The position numbers were made by a program, and so were the translations under genes. Shown piece after piece: positions 1 through 14,381 of a stretch of 64,000 bases of DNA. The DNA comes from Apostichopus japonicus. Taxonomy: Eukaryota; Echinodermata; Holothuroidea; Aspidochirotida; Stichopodidae. The stretch lies in the NCBI RefSeq assembly GCF_037975245.1, contig NC_092573.1:5519501-5583500 (forward strand), read 5' to 3'. Position 1 is the first letter of the stretch. Each line of letters opens with the position of its first letter. The notes beneath the pieces were generated by a model. The model searched no databases. It was not told where the DNA came from and was given only the letters and a program-made list of their open reading frames with translations.

Positions 1-11
1 CAGAAGCACTC

Positions 12-306
12 GAAACACAGAGAGAAAACAGTAACTACTATAAATTTTAAAGTATTGTACCAGAGTAAAAACTGGATCGTGCTATAAATCGGTAGCATGT
101 GCTGTTAGGAATACAGTAAGAACTGGGGATACGTGTAACCCCAACATATCTAGTTTGATGCATGTTTTGGGATTACACATATCCTCAGTTCTTACTGTAA
201 ACCTAATAGCACCTGCTACCGATTTATCATATTTATCAGCACGATCCAGTTTTTACTGTGGTACAAAACTTTAAGATTGACATTAGTTACTGTAACCTCT
301 GCGTGA
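12..306. mobile_element. Foldback / MITE-like inverted repeat
   Basis: Two long arms, about 12-155 and about 170-306, are imperfect reverse complements. For example 'agtaaaaactggatcgtgct' on the left matches the complement of 'agcacgatccagtttttact' on the right, and the arms continue through 'cagtaagaactg' towards the centre. A short loop separates them. No coding capacity is visible. It resembles a non-autonomous foldback DNA element. The left end may be cut by the window edge and no target duplication could be confirmed. Confidence 0.6.
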
Positions 307-425
307 ATCGGTTGGCAGAAAACTATCTGCTACGTAACTTGAAAAGTAACAATGTTCTACTAAAGTAAGTTATTCTACATTTTCGTCCTATTTTACATAT
401 CTTATTTATGACTATTATTTTTTAC

Positions 426-3400
426 CATAACACGACGGTGGAACTGTGCTAGAGAGGACGCCGTCATCGCACGTGACCGTAAAAGACACCTCGAGATTGT
501 AGGAGTGGTCACCGAAGCAATCAATCGTATAACTTTCTCCGTGAACAATATTAACGCCACTGGGGGGTGTGTCGGAATTCGGCACGGCAGATATGTTGCA
601 AGATCCTTTGTGAAAGGAATAAAGTCAAGAAAAATTATCTCGGGTGTAAAAATGGCCTGACATGAGTAAACCAAAGGAATGGGGACAGCATATGATGAAA
701 GCCAAACATGTTAGCCACCGTGGCCTAGGTGGTATGGTGGAATTGCATGACGAAATGAGTATGTAATTGAAACGGTTGATTTATATAAAAAAGAGGTTTC
801 ACTTGGTATTTTATTTGCAGTGTAATAGACTACATCTGGCATTAGTACTACCCATAAACATTGCTCATTTTAGCGGCATGCCAATAGCGTGTATCACTAT
901 AGAAAAGAAAAGGCATCTCAACGATATAAGGTGGCTTTCTAAGAGTCCTAGGCTAAACCAAATTAAATATGTAAAGAAAAACGAAGAAAGAAAACCAGTA
1001 ATATTGTTAAGTTCCAATTAAAGAGACAATGCAACGTGCATCGATATAAATCCTTTGTAAGAATTATGTGCCAAAAATGCTTTCAAGTAAAACTTGACAA
1101 TGTTGTTAGGTAAGCTTGTGTAATTGCAACCCAACAAATAAATAAATAAATTATAATAATAATGATCATAATAATAATTATAATCAAACAAATGATCATA
1201 ATAATAATCATAATTATAACAATACACAGCATAAATTGATAAGACAAGCTAATTAATATTTAAAGGTGTATGCATAAATTACAAACATGGGGCTTATTTT
1301 TCTAACAAGAGAGGGGTCTCTTGGTAACACCTTAATCTCTCACCATGCAGCACGATTTACGAGTAATTTACCTCACCCAAAATTCCATCCGAAATATTTA
1401 AACCAGAACCGAATAATATTGTTTATCTAAATGTACTTAACATTTCAAAGCCCTGTACGTCATTTTATTTATTTATTCAACTGAGGCGAACACACATAAG
1501 TTACCAAATTCTTTTTACCCTGATGACGAATATGATGATGACGACGAGGGAAAATTCCAACCTGACGTCACCATATTAATAAAACAGGATGGGTGACAAA
1601 TATGACAAATAAAACGACACAGGGAGTGGTTAACCCTCAGATACACTTGAGTAGGCGAAGTCCAAATACTCTACATTTTATGACTTCAGGTTGGTTAAAT
1701 GTATAGACAAGGCTAAAGGTCAACGGCTATATGAATATCCATAGCGAACTGCTAGAGTCTGCGGTGTTGTGTCAGTTGTTAAATGCCATTTTTTTATATA
1801 CATAATCCGATGATTATATTAGTTAGCGGTACAACCAATTATGATGTAGAAGCATGTATGGCGATGGGGCAGGGAAGGGAATATGATCACCCTTAAACAC
1901 GGTTTGCCGTGAATGAGATGGTTAATTAGCACAATAAATAAAAAAAACTGACAAAGATAATTAAGACAAATAAGAGGCGGGAGTGAGAGAGTGCTTCTTG
2001 TGAAAATACGACTAATGACGTATTCACAATGTATACGAATACATAGAATTATGACGGCTTTAAGTAACACTTTTCTCTCTAATTAAGACGTCCATTCCTT
2101 TTCTTAGTGCGTATGCTATGAAATGAGTCATGGCCGAACAGTTACCATTCATTTACTTACCTAAACATCGCGGTATAGTGCCCCATGCGCCATCGTCGCA
2201 GTCAATAATACTTGAAAAACCGGATTCTATGTTGTATCCATCGTTGCACTGAACTTCAGCTGTGTCACCGTCATTATACGGACCAGTGCTGGTCAAACCA
2301 CCGTTAGCAATGGTCGGTTCATCACAAGAAGCTGGTAATATTTAAAAAAAGCAAAGATATATATTTTAAAAAAAACTTTTTTTTTTGCGTAACCGGTAAC
2401 CGTAACCGTCCCCTTATTTAAAATGGTGTATGCGTACATGCAGACTGTGATTTTATACAGTCATACAACCTTTACAAATATGACAGAAACAGAAATGATC
2501 CATTTAAAAAAAAACGGAAAAGAAAGAAACATAAAGCAAAAGGGAAAAGTTCAACTATGGAGAAAACAATGAAGAATAATCAATTCCCTTTTAATTAGTC
2601 TTTTAAATAGTGAAATGGAAGTTGCAGTTAATATGATTTTGCCCGATATGTTACGCCAGTGTTAGAAAAGACTTAACTTGTGAAAAGTGTAAGGCCATAT
2701 CCAGAGCGACTTTTCCTATTTAATAGGAATACAGCTTACCAATACAGACTGGAACAGTGGAGGGGTTCCATACATTAGCCTGGTCACACTGGGCACTGGA
2801 TGTACCTGTCAGTGAGTAGCCTTGGTCACAAGTAAATGTGATAACCTCTCTAGCTGTGTACTCCGACTTGACAGGACTTATGTTCAAATTATCGCCGACG
2901 GTTGGTGGTTGGCAAGTGAAAACTTAATAACAAAAATGAAAGAAAAATAGTGTGAACAAAATATCTGTGAGAATACTTCCCACCCCCTTCCCTGCAGCAC
3001 ATGTTGGCGGTGATAGTTATAATATGGCTGATTATCAATATTAGGAATTGGTCAGCAAGTTTACAGGGTTATGGTCATGTATTTGTATAAGAATAAAGAT
3101 CGCACAGACACACTGGTAACGGTTAGATGTTTAAAACACTCACTGTCTAATGTCTAATTGTGAATACCGCTCGGTACGAGTAGTTTTACTTCATCAAATC
3201 GGAACGATTAATTCATATATTAACAAAGCTTTGTATTGTCATATTGTCTTTGCTGAAAATACACACCATGTCGTCTAAGATACTGGCGTGTACATTACAC
3301 AGTAATCAACACAATGGAAGCATTGCTTGAGCTGTTAAATTATAGTTAGGCTCTATTAGTACAGTTCTCCGTGTGCTCAGATATAAGACTGGTATGGGTA

Positions 3401-6071
3401 TCATTCCACACGAAAGGGGTGATAGATTAACTGATTTCCAGAGCATCAATAGTGTCAACATAGTATACATTCTGTACCGTCACACTGTGACACGGTGTTA
3501 ATAAGAGTGTACGATTTTACCGCCACAAGTTAACAAAACTACAAAGTGTATATATCGTCACACGTTGACACTGATTAAGCTTAGATATGGTGTGGTCTCA
3601 TATTGACAAGATTAAGAGCATACAATGCCGTCACACGTTGACACTGATTAAGCTTAGATATGTTGTGATCACATATTTACAAGATTAAGAGCATACAATA
3701 CCGTCACACGTTGACGACGGAAGCATCCAAGTCCCTCCATTACACTGATTAAAAGTAGGGCCACCGAAGTCTCCATTGCATGAAATTGACACTTGTTCGG
3801 TGTTACTGTAACAACCTTTGTCAGGAGTTATTATCAGATCAGGATCAAAGTACGACTTGCTACATTCTGTTGAAAGTAAAAGCTACATGTTACAATTCCG
3901 TCCTTATTCCGCAACTGTTCATTTCACATTCTCAGTATAGAATACATTTAGTGATTTCTGATTTAGATAGAGGACGAACCCCCCACCCACAACCCTACCC
4001 GCACCCACCCACGAGTTTGACCATAAACGGCAGAATTGTAGTTCGCCGGTACAACAAAGAGAACGAATCTAAGTAGAATTATCCCGCCAAGTTGGTATGA
4101 TGAGTAGGGGTAGGAGTGGTCTAAGGAGGCATACTTCTATTAGAGCCCATATCCATCCGCCAGACTGTTCTCCTTCAGGAAAAGTGCCAAAAAGCAGCAG
4201 GAGAACATATGTTTTGACCTGTTATCAATCATGATCTCTTTTTTGTTGCTTGCATGTTAAAGAGCATGAATGGAAGTACTTGTGGTGAAAAAATTGGGTC
4301 AATTGAAGCAATTCTAGACCCCTTAAGGCCTCCCATGCAGGAGGAGCGTACGAAAATGGTTTACTACTGAGTGAAGAGGTTTGTTTACAAGTGACGAAAA
4401 TTTCCGGCTCGGATAGCCAAAAATCTACATGGTCATGATACGGAAAATTGACGGTGCCACAAAAGGCCAACTTTTCAGCTATCCAGTGATGGGTAGCGTT
4501 AAGCTAATGAGAACTTTTATCTAGACTAAGAGACCATATTACTTGTGTGACTTAGTGTGTAAGTCAATTTGGCGTTTATGGGGCGTTTATGGGGCGTTTA
4601 TGGGGCGTTTATGGGGCGTTAAAGATATGAAGGGAAGAGTAGGGACGAGATTAACTTCTCTCTTCATGTTAGCATCGATCATATCCGAGCAAATCAATCA
4701 ATCAGTACAAGAGATTGAGAGGCGAGGACTTTAGTACCTACAAAACTTAATAAAAAATAACCTCTTAAATGGTAAGAATGGTATATTTATGGGGCACAAA
4801 ATACATAAGGTCTCTACAATAAGAAACCCAGCTATTATACCATATGCTAAAAGCAAGCTGCTGTATGTTTTAAAGCCACAAGAATTGTCTATTGATTGTC
4901 CTTAACATGAAACCACGATTCCGAGACAATTTCGTTTCCAACTCAACCTAAGCGCTAGCCCCAGTTCACAGAGAAATGGACACCAGTCTATGCAATCCTA
5001 TATACACGAATATACCACTAACAATACTGCTTTTTATTTCTGTTCATCTTAATGTTTTCCCCCAAAGCTAACAGTTCTAACACAAAGTTATGTTATGTTA
5101 GATGTAATAATATTTGGGGCAAATAAATAGTAAAATAGTATAAAAATGGGGCATTTATTATGATATTTTCTAATCCTACTTACCAGTGGATGTACAGTTC
5201 TGTGCATTTATGTAACCTGGGTGGTGAATAAAGGTAAAAAGATGAAACAAAATATCTGGGAAATTGATAATATCAATTATTCTTTTCATTTCTTAAGTCT
5301 CTTCGAAAAATGCAATAGTATTCAGACAACTATAATACTGATTTCTATAGACTTTCTAGTCCTCGTCACCGAGCAAAAGGAACCTGCTATTATAGGGTGA
5401 TCTAATGGTATGCTTCGGAGGGAGGGTGATCTAATTGTATGCTTCAGAGGGATCCCTCCAATCGAAAAGGGAATTAGAAACGGTTTCTAGCAATCTAGTG
5501 ATAACTTCACATATAGCTTCTGCTGAATCTCCAAATTATATTTTGTTTTGATGAATGAAGCTCGAGTAGTTTCTTAGAACATAATATACAATATATATGT
5601 AGTACATATGAGTTAAAGTGCTTAGCATCTAGAATAATGGTACATTGCTTGATAAGTTACGCCATTGGCACGGGTAGTACCGCTCCTGGGAACGTTCCAC
5701 TTCCATTAGATGCTGTATTAAAGTTGTCACCATTTTCTAGAGCAGGCTCCGGGACCGCCATGTATAACCTGTTAAACACAACCGTCACTAAGGCAACTTC
5801 CTATTTGCATGTGGCTCAAAGAAGAAGAAAAAAAGGTTTTTGAACGCTTTTTGTACAATAATGTTTTTTGTTCGGGTTGCTACATGTCTGATAGTGCACG
5901 AATGTATTATCGTTATCACGTGGTAAAGTAACCTATGTCATTTACGACTTTGTAGCCCAAGTCGCTTACAACAAACCGACTCTTTATGTCTATTCCGTCT
6001 TTAAACATCGAAAACTTACCGATTAATGTGCCAGCGATCACGAAAACAACGAAAACGGTTTTCCGTCCCAT
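426..6071 (-). CDS. Gene A: CCP/sushi-repeat protein (5' part; 3' end outside window)
   Basis: Paralogue of genes B and C, transcribed leftwards and cut by the window edge. Exons in transcription order: 6071-6020 (17-residue signal peptide beginning MGRKTVFVVFV), 5216-5184 (33-nt micro-exon, GYINAQNCTST), 3866-3702 (CCP1), 2922-2740 (CCP2), 2331-2161 (CCP3), 605-426 (CCP4). Lengths total 784 nt, all joins are phase 1 and open, giving 261 residues. Acceptors are AG and donors GT (gtaagt, gtaagt, gtattg, gtaagc, gtaagt, gtaaaa). CCP modules show the Cys...Cys...Trp...Cys pattern, except CCP4, which lacks the Trp. CCP1 (FDPDLIITPDKGC) is closest to CCP1 of gene B. CCP5, ZP and membrane exons are expected left of position 1. 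The role is probably extracellular or cell-surface binding; the ligand is unknown. Confidence 0.8.
3478..3716. repeat. 73-bp tandem repeat overlapping the CCP1 splice donor of gene A
   Basis: The motif 'cgtcacacgttgac' begins at 3556, 3629 and 3702, exactly 73 bp apart, joined by 'actgattaagcttagatat' and 'aagattaagagcatacaat'. A more degenerate copy lies near 3478. The copy at 3702 is the 3' end of the CCP1 exon plus its GT donor. The copy at 3629 has GC at the donor position and the copy at 3556 has neither. Confidence 0.75.
3867..5183. other. Intron 2 of gene A, no gene seen
   Basis: This 1.3-kb intron separates the micro-exon from CCP1. Apart from the 12-bp minisatellite I see no exon-like sequence. 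The short open frames in it lack family features and splice context. Confidence 0.5.
4572..4620. repeat. 12-bp minisatellite (gcgtttatgggg)n
   Basis: About four exact head-to-tail copies of gcgtttatgggg, in the intron of gene A between the micro-exon (5184) and CCP1 (3866). Confidence 0.85.
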
Positions 6072-6464
6072 CTTTGTCGTGAGGAACTTGAATTTTGCTC
6101 TTTTAAGAAAAAGTATTAGTACACCTTTTGAATAGTCTTTCGAACTGCAGTACAGTTTGTAATGAACATCAAAACGCAAATGTGTTGCTTCATTCAGCGG
6201 TCTACTCGATTATCTAGAATGTTTACGAGATCTATCAAGCAAACGGTGGCACCCAATAAGTAAACTAGCGACATTTACTTTATCCAATAAGAATACAACA
6301 CTTCTTCGATAAGTGGGTATAAAATAAGGGGAATTAAACACAAAAAGATTACCTTGGTAGATAGAACCCCTGACACTGTCTTGTTGGTGAAGTGTACAGG
6401 GATCAGATCACATATAATATGTAAGCTTCATGGACGGTTGCTTGACATTCGCGAATAGATATAA

Positions 6465-6471
<7 letters not shown>

Positions 6472-6555
<84 letters not shown>
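6472..6555. repeat. (TA)n microsatellite
   Basis: An uninterrupted TA run directly abutting the first unit of the SINE array. Because the SINE family here ends in (TA)n, this is probably the tail of a preceding copy. Confidence 0.9.
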
Positions 6556-9326
<2,771 letters not shown>

Positions 9327-10816
9327 GATTAATGATGAATCTAGGACACTAGTCAAGATGCTCTGTAGGAATGTATTTTTTGCTATAGGCCCAAAGTTAT
9401 AACCACACTGAATTTAACAACAGAGTACTACACGTGTATAGTGCGTTATATTGTGGGAGTGGGGAGTGGGGTGGGGAGGGGAGGGGGTATTATATATGCA
9501 GTGGATCCTTCTAAAGGCTTTGTTTCCAGACAAACAGTATACACGTTTCTATATAGTACAGTATATTACGTATATAACACATCCGCATAATGAGAAAAAA
9601 AACTGTTTACAATATGACGGTGACTTATACCGAATGCTTGGGTTCCATTATCACTACTTCAAAACTAAACATTCACCTTTGGTCAAGAGTCTACTCGAAG
9701 TCATAAGAAGTCTTCTAAACCTCTTAGCATATTTTCAAGTACTATAAAGTGAAAAGGGTGTTATTTAGCTAAAAGTACAATCATCCCCCTATCCGCTTAC
9801 ATTTTACACCATACGTTGTCAATACTTATGAAAATAATAAAGATAATAAATTAGATAATAAAGAAAATGGTAAAAAAGAAGAAGAAGAAAAAAGAAAGAA
9901 TAGGAAATAAGAAAGAAGAAAATCATAATAGTATAGTCAGACCGAAGATATAAGAACGAAAAAACCAAAAACTGTATTTTATCTGAAACCTTTTTCTCTG
10001 AGCCTTCCGATCACAAATTCAAGTAAGAACAGACCTCTTAAGTCATGGCTTAAATTATAAAATAGAAGCATAAAATATTTGTGGTTTTATTATTCATTTT
10101 CAAATCTGACAGAAGGAAGTGGGTGTGCATTTAAGTAAATGAAAATGAATTGATTAACCAACCCTCCCACCTCTCCCTACATTTTCCACCCTATTCGTTT
10201 CTTCTTGTATGTATGCCACATGTTGATGTTTGAAAAAGAAATAGATTAGCTTAAAGGAGACACAAATGTTAGCGTATAAGCTTATAATGACAGAGTTTGT
10301 TGTAAAGAATATGCAATACCGTCAAACAGCTATGAAAATATCTTGTTCCGTTTGAGAGATATTATAGTTTAAACAAAATTTAAAAAAACATAAATCTTTG
10401 AAACACATGTGGCGCGATGATGTCATGTTTAGACTTGATCAAGTCTGTCAGCCTTGTGTGTGTGAAGTAACACTTAATTAGTGATATCTCCCAAATAGTG
10501 TAAGAGATTTCTTAGCTGTTTGGAGAAGTGAGAGTTCATGATAGTTATCTATATAACATAGATTAGTAATGGTTGGGTTTGTGGTTTCCATGGAGATATG
10601 TGGAGATATACTCAACTTCATATCAACATTTTCTTAAACTTCGAAATGCAATCATTTTAGTGAACCATTTTGTTAGTAGTGATCAAATTGACATCAGAGA
10701 ATTGCATAAGTATTATTATAGTACCAATTGCTTACAAGAAAATGAATATACACAGCAAGTAAAGATATACAAAATATACGCATAAATAAATAAGTTCTTT
10801 AAAAGAAATGTTCCAA
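9327..10816. other. Intergenic, AT-rich, no gene seen
   Basis: Between the SINE array and the 3' end of gene B. It holds a G-rich stretch near 9455-9487 and a purine-rich stretch (aag/aaga repeats) near 9870-9925. I see no exon with splice sites and recognisable protein. Confidence 0.5.
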
Positions 10817-10822
10817 TTTATT
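10817..10822 (-). promoter_or_regulatory. Possible poly(A) signal of gene B
   Basis: AATAAA on the minus strand about 295 nt downstream of the gene B stop codon. It is the nearest canonical hexamer I noticed. The context is AT-rich, so chance occurrence is possible. Confidence 0.3.
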
Positions 10823-11115
10823 TAAGTTTTATGCGGCGTTAGTTATAAAAATTTATATTCAAAATTAATAATAAATATTGAATGTCCTGTTGTGGTAATA
10901 CTAAAACATTAAATCAAAATTCTCAGAAATAATTATCCTTGCATTTAAAATTATTATACAATTTGACATATATTAAGCAAATATTTCTAAACATTTCTTG
11001 TATAAATCATTTTTAGGCACTTGTATCTGGCCAATGGCACTCGAGGTTAGAAAACAGACGGACAAACAAGTCATTAAGCACATGAATATGCATATGTTGG
11101 GTATAAATGACTGAA

Positions 11116-14100
11116 TTAAATGTCTTCTTTAGTTTTAGGCACGGCTATGTATCCTGCTTGACGTACTTTAATTACGACTAAGAGAGCCGCGACAGTGAAT
11201 ACCAGGAAAGATAAGGTTGCACTGTACACCGTCAAAGCAGTCAACTGCCATGCACCCGAGGAGTCGGTACCTGTAAATAATGCATAAAGAAAGAAAGTCA
11301 CATTAAGGCCCAATTTCGATAACTGAATTTAATCTCGCCTTCGAAAGGTATCATAAGAACTTGAGTCACTTAGGAATATTAGCCTCAAAGTTGGCAACCA
11401 CTAACAAAAGTGAAACCTTCTATATAACGTGAAATCGAAACATTTTGGGCATTTGGACTTCTTACCAACTGATGCTGAATGGTGTAATTTGATTGGTCCA
11501 GCTGATACATGTTTAGAGACAACTAAATTGGATCCAGCAATGTCTCGTCTTCGTCTGGATCCTCCACAGTTGGTAGATAGAGGGCAGTCTCCAAGAGGGC
11601 AGATCCTCAAATCACAATGAAAGTAAATCTGAACGAGAAAGTAAGTTACAACTTTAAACACTGTTCCTAGCATATACATATCTATATTACAAGTACTAGC
11701 CTATTTTTAAACATGGTTTGAAATATATCAGTGTTGTCTTGCCAAGTATCGTCACATTATGGACAGATTTTGAAACGATATAATCAGGGCGAACATATTT
11801 TATTGTTTCGCCTGTTAAGGCAAAGTATTTACCATCATCTACAGTAATAACAATATAAACACACTGCAGCTGCAACTTAGACTTGAAGGAAACTTGTGTG
11901 CTCTAAATGTTATCATAATTTAAATATAAGAAAATAAGCGTAGCCTGTTGCTTTAATTAATACATATCGGACAATTTTATCCGTTCAAATGTCATCATAA
12001 AATTGGGAAATGATTTATTAACTGAACTTGTTAATTGCCCATCCGGCTTTATCTTGGCCGATGAAATGGAACTAGTATGTTTTAATGACATTTGAGCTTT
12101 TTCAAGCAAGATGTGGCTAAAATAAAATTCTGGACATTTTCGTGCTATATAAATTTATGAAAGCTTATTTATGAAAAAACATTTTATAATATTAGGATAG
12201 GTTTAACATATGTACCGTATCACTACCACTCGCTGTAAAACGGAATGCTTTGCTATCGAAAGCAAGATGTGGGTTTTCTACTCCAGCCTCTGAGGTACTA
12301 AGGCCAGTGGCATAAGTTGATACGGAACACCTGTACGAAAAGAAAAATACAATTAGCAACAATAAGTAGCACATTAAACTGAATTAATGGAATTCAGATA
12401 ATGTATTAGCTTACAACATTTAACAAATTATTTCACATCCATTTAACATTGCACGTTTACAATGAAATTGTGTATACCCAATCCACGTGTAACGCAACAA
12501 TAATAACAGATTCGAGGATATTATACATGCGCAATGCCTATAAGTTATGTTGAAACACTTATCATAGGTATTATGAACTCGTCTGAGAGATTAAAGGATT
12601 AATTTCTTCCGCCTGGAATGAATAAAAGGGTTCTGAAAGTCGCAATGATGAACGACAGGAGCTTTTCATACACAAGGGACTTACAAAAACTCATAAAAAA
12701 ATCATAAAAATTAAGCCGACTTGTGTTTGTCTCTTCTATAGAGAAAGGAGACATCAAACAGAAAACAAAACAGAAAACAAAAAAGGAAACATACACGAAT
12801 TATTGACTAAGAATACGCAGTATCATTGCTAGTTAGTGACAAACACAATGCTTCATGTGTCTATTCGATATCACAGCTAGAAATAGATGGCAGCAAACAA
12901 ATACCCACTTCATGAAACTTTCATATATGTCCTAGGAAGTGATATCAAAATGGATTTATGATGACCCAGTTAAAAGACTTAAAATACCAATCTCTCCTAT
13001 AAAGACATGTCTAGCTTCTAGATCTAGTCATGCATATTCATTACTCATACATACCCATTGATTATCAAATCGTAAGTAGTGGCAGCCGATACTTCGTCGG
13101 GTGTAGCGTAACATTTGACCGGGTAAACGTCCAAATTGGCAACGTCGACCACTTGCGCGAGGACGACCAAGTCGTCATTGGTTTCGATGACATCTGATCC
13201 ACTGATTTCAGTCGAGAAGGTATCGTCCGTGTAAATACCGAAGGATAGCTTATAAGAACCAGTCTCAGCGAGATTTTTATCCAATGAATTCTGTACCACT
13301 GCTGATGATGAGATGGTATTTTCCTGGTCGAACACGCATTCTATGTTCAAGTGAATGGCCTCTACTGATGTCACGGGTCCGTTGTCAACGCTTGTCAGTT
13401 CGTTGCGGTATATAATTTTTCGGTTGACGTTGTCCACCTTTGAATATGACAAAGGAAATAGAAGAACTCTATACGTTTATATCTAGGGGATAGCTACGCT
13501 TGCTGAAGAATGTTAAATTGAGAGGTGACGGGGTGGGGGGGGGGGGGGAGGCGAGACAGTTGGTACAAACCTCGATGGGCAAACCACAAAATAACCCTTT
13601 AACCTTCCGACAAATGAACACTATGTCTCCTCAGTACGGTATATCAATTGAAGCTGACTTTTATTTGCATTATTCATTAGAGAGGATGAAGATTACAGAG
13701 GATGCTATCACATCGGTCCTAATGTGCAAGATCTGTAGTGTGTACCGATCTCTGGATTGACGTAACACGATGTCGTGAAACCGATTACAAGCTGCGAGCA
13801 CGTCAGATGATGCTCAATATTGACTTACTGTGTGTGATTTACTCAAAGATATGATAAAACGCTGTACGCAATCTTTGATTGACTAGTGCATGGTTCCACT
13901 TGTGTAATTACACATAAGAAACAACATGACGTGAGAAAACACACGTCATGGTGCCTTAATCAGTTAGCTTGGCTTGAAACTCCACTCATGGTTCCCGTTC
14001 TAATATGCAGTCATGGAGTGCAGCTTGACAAGTTTCGCGGAACTAGACAGAACGGGGATGTCTTGTAGTGGGACGGATGGCGGAAGGGGATTGTGGTGTG

Positions 14101-14381
14101 GGTGGCGGGCGAGGGGAGTTTCAGATGAAATGTATATGTTGAATACAATTTTTATTAATATGTTACTTGTACATTAATTTATCGACTTACTTCCATGGTA
14201 GTACCACAATCGTTGTATGAACTGTTAGCATATAGGTATTCACTATCCAAGGTGCTCCCTGAACAGTTACCGAGTAAAACACTGTTCACATTCGCGTTTT
14301 CCTCGAGCAACAGCAATGGCATTTCAACGATGAATTTATCAGTGTTACAAAAGAGAACGATGCTGTTTTCCAAACTTTTTG
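11116..14381 (-). CDS. Gene B ZP domain and membrane-anchor exons
   Basis: Five exons (14381-14191, 13437-13055, 12330-12216, 11628-11466, 11270-11116) encode the ZP module and anchor. Unlike the CCP exons, their internal joins use mixed phases (0, 2, 0, 1), so the block can only be moved as a unit. The first carries a YANSSYND stretch with an N-glycosylation sequon. The 163-nt exon holds the last ZP cysteines and the RRRR site. The last exon begins TDSSGAWQLTALTVYSAT and contains the helix and the tail ending KTKEDI. Confidence 0.85.
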
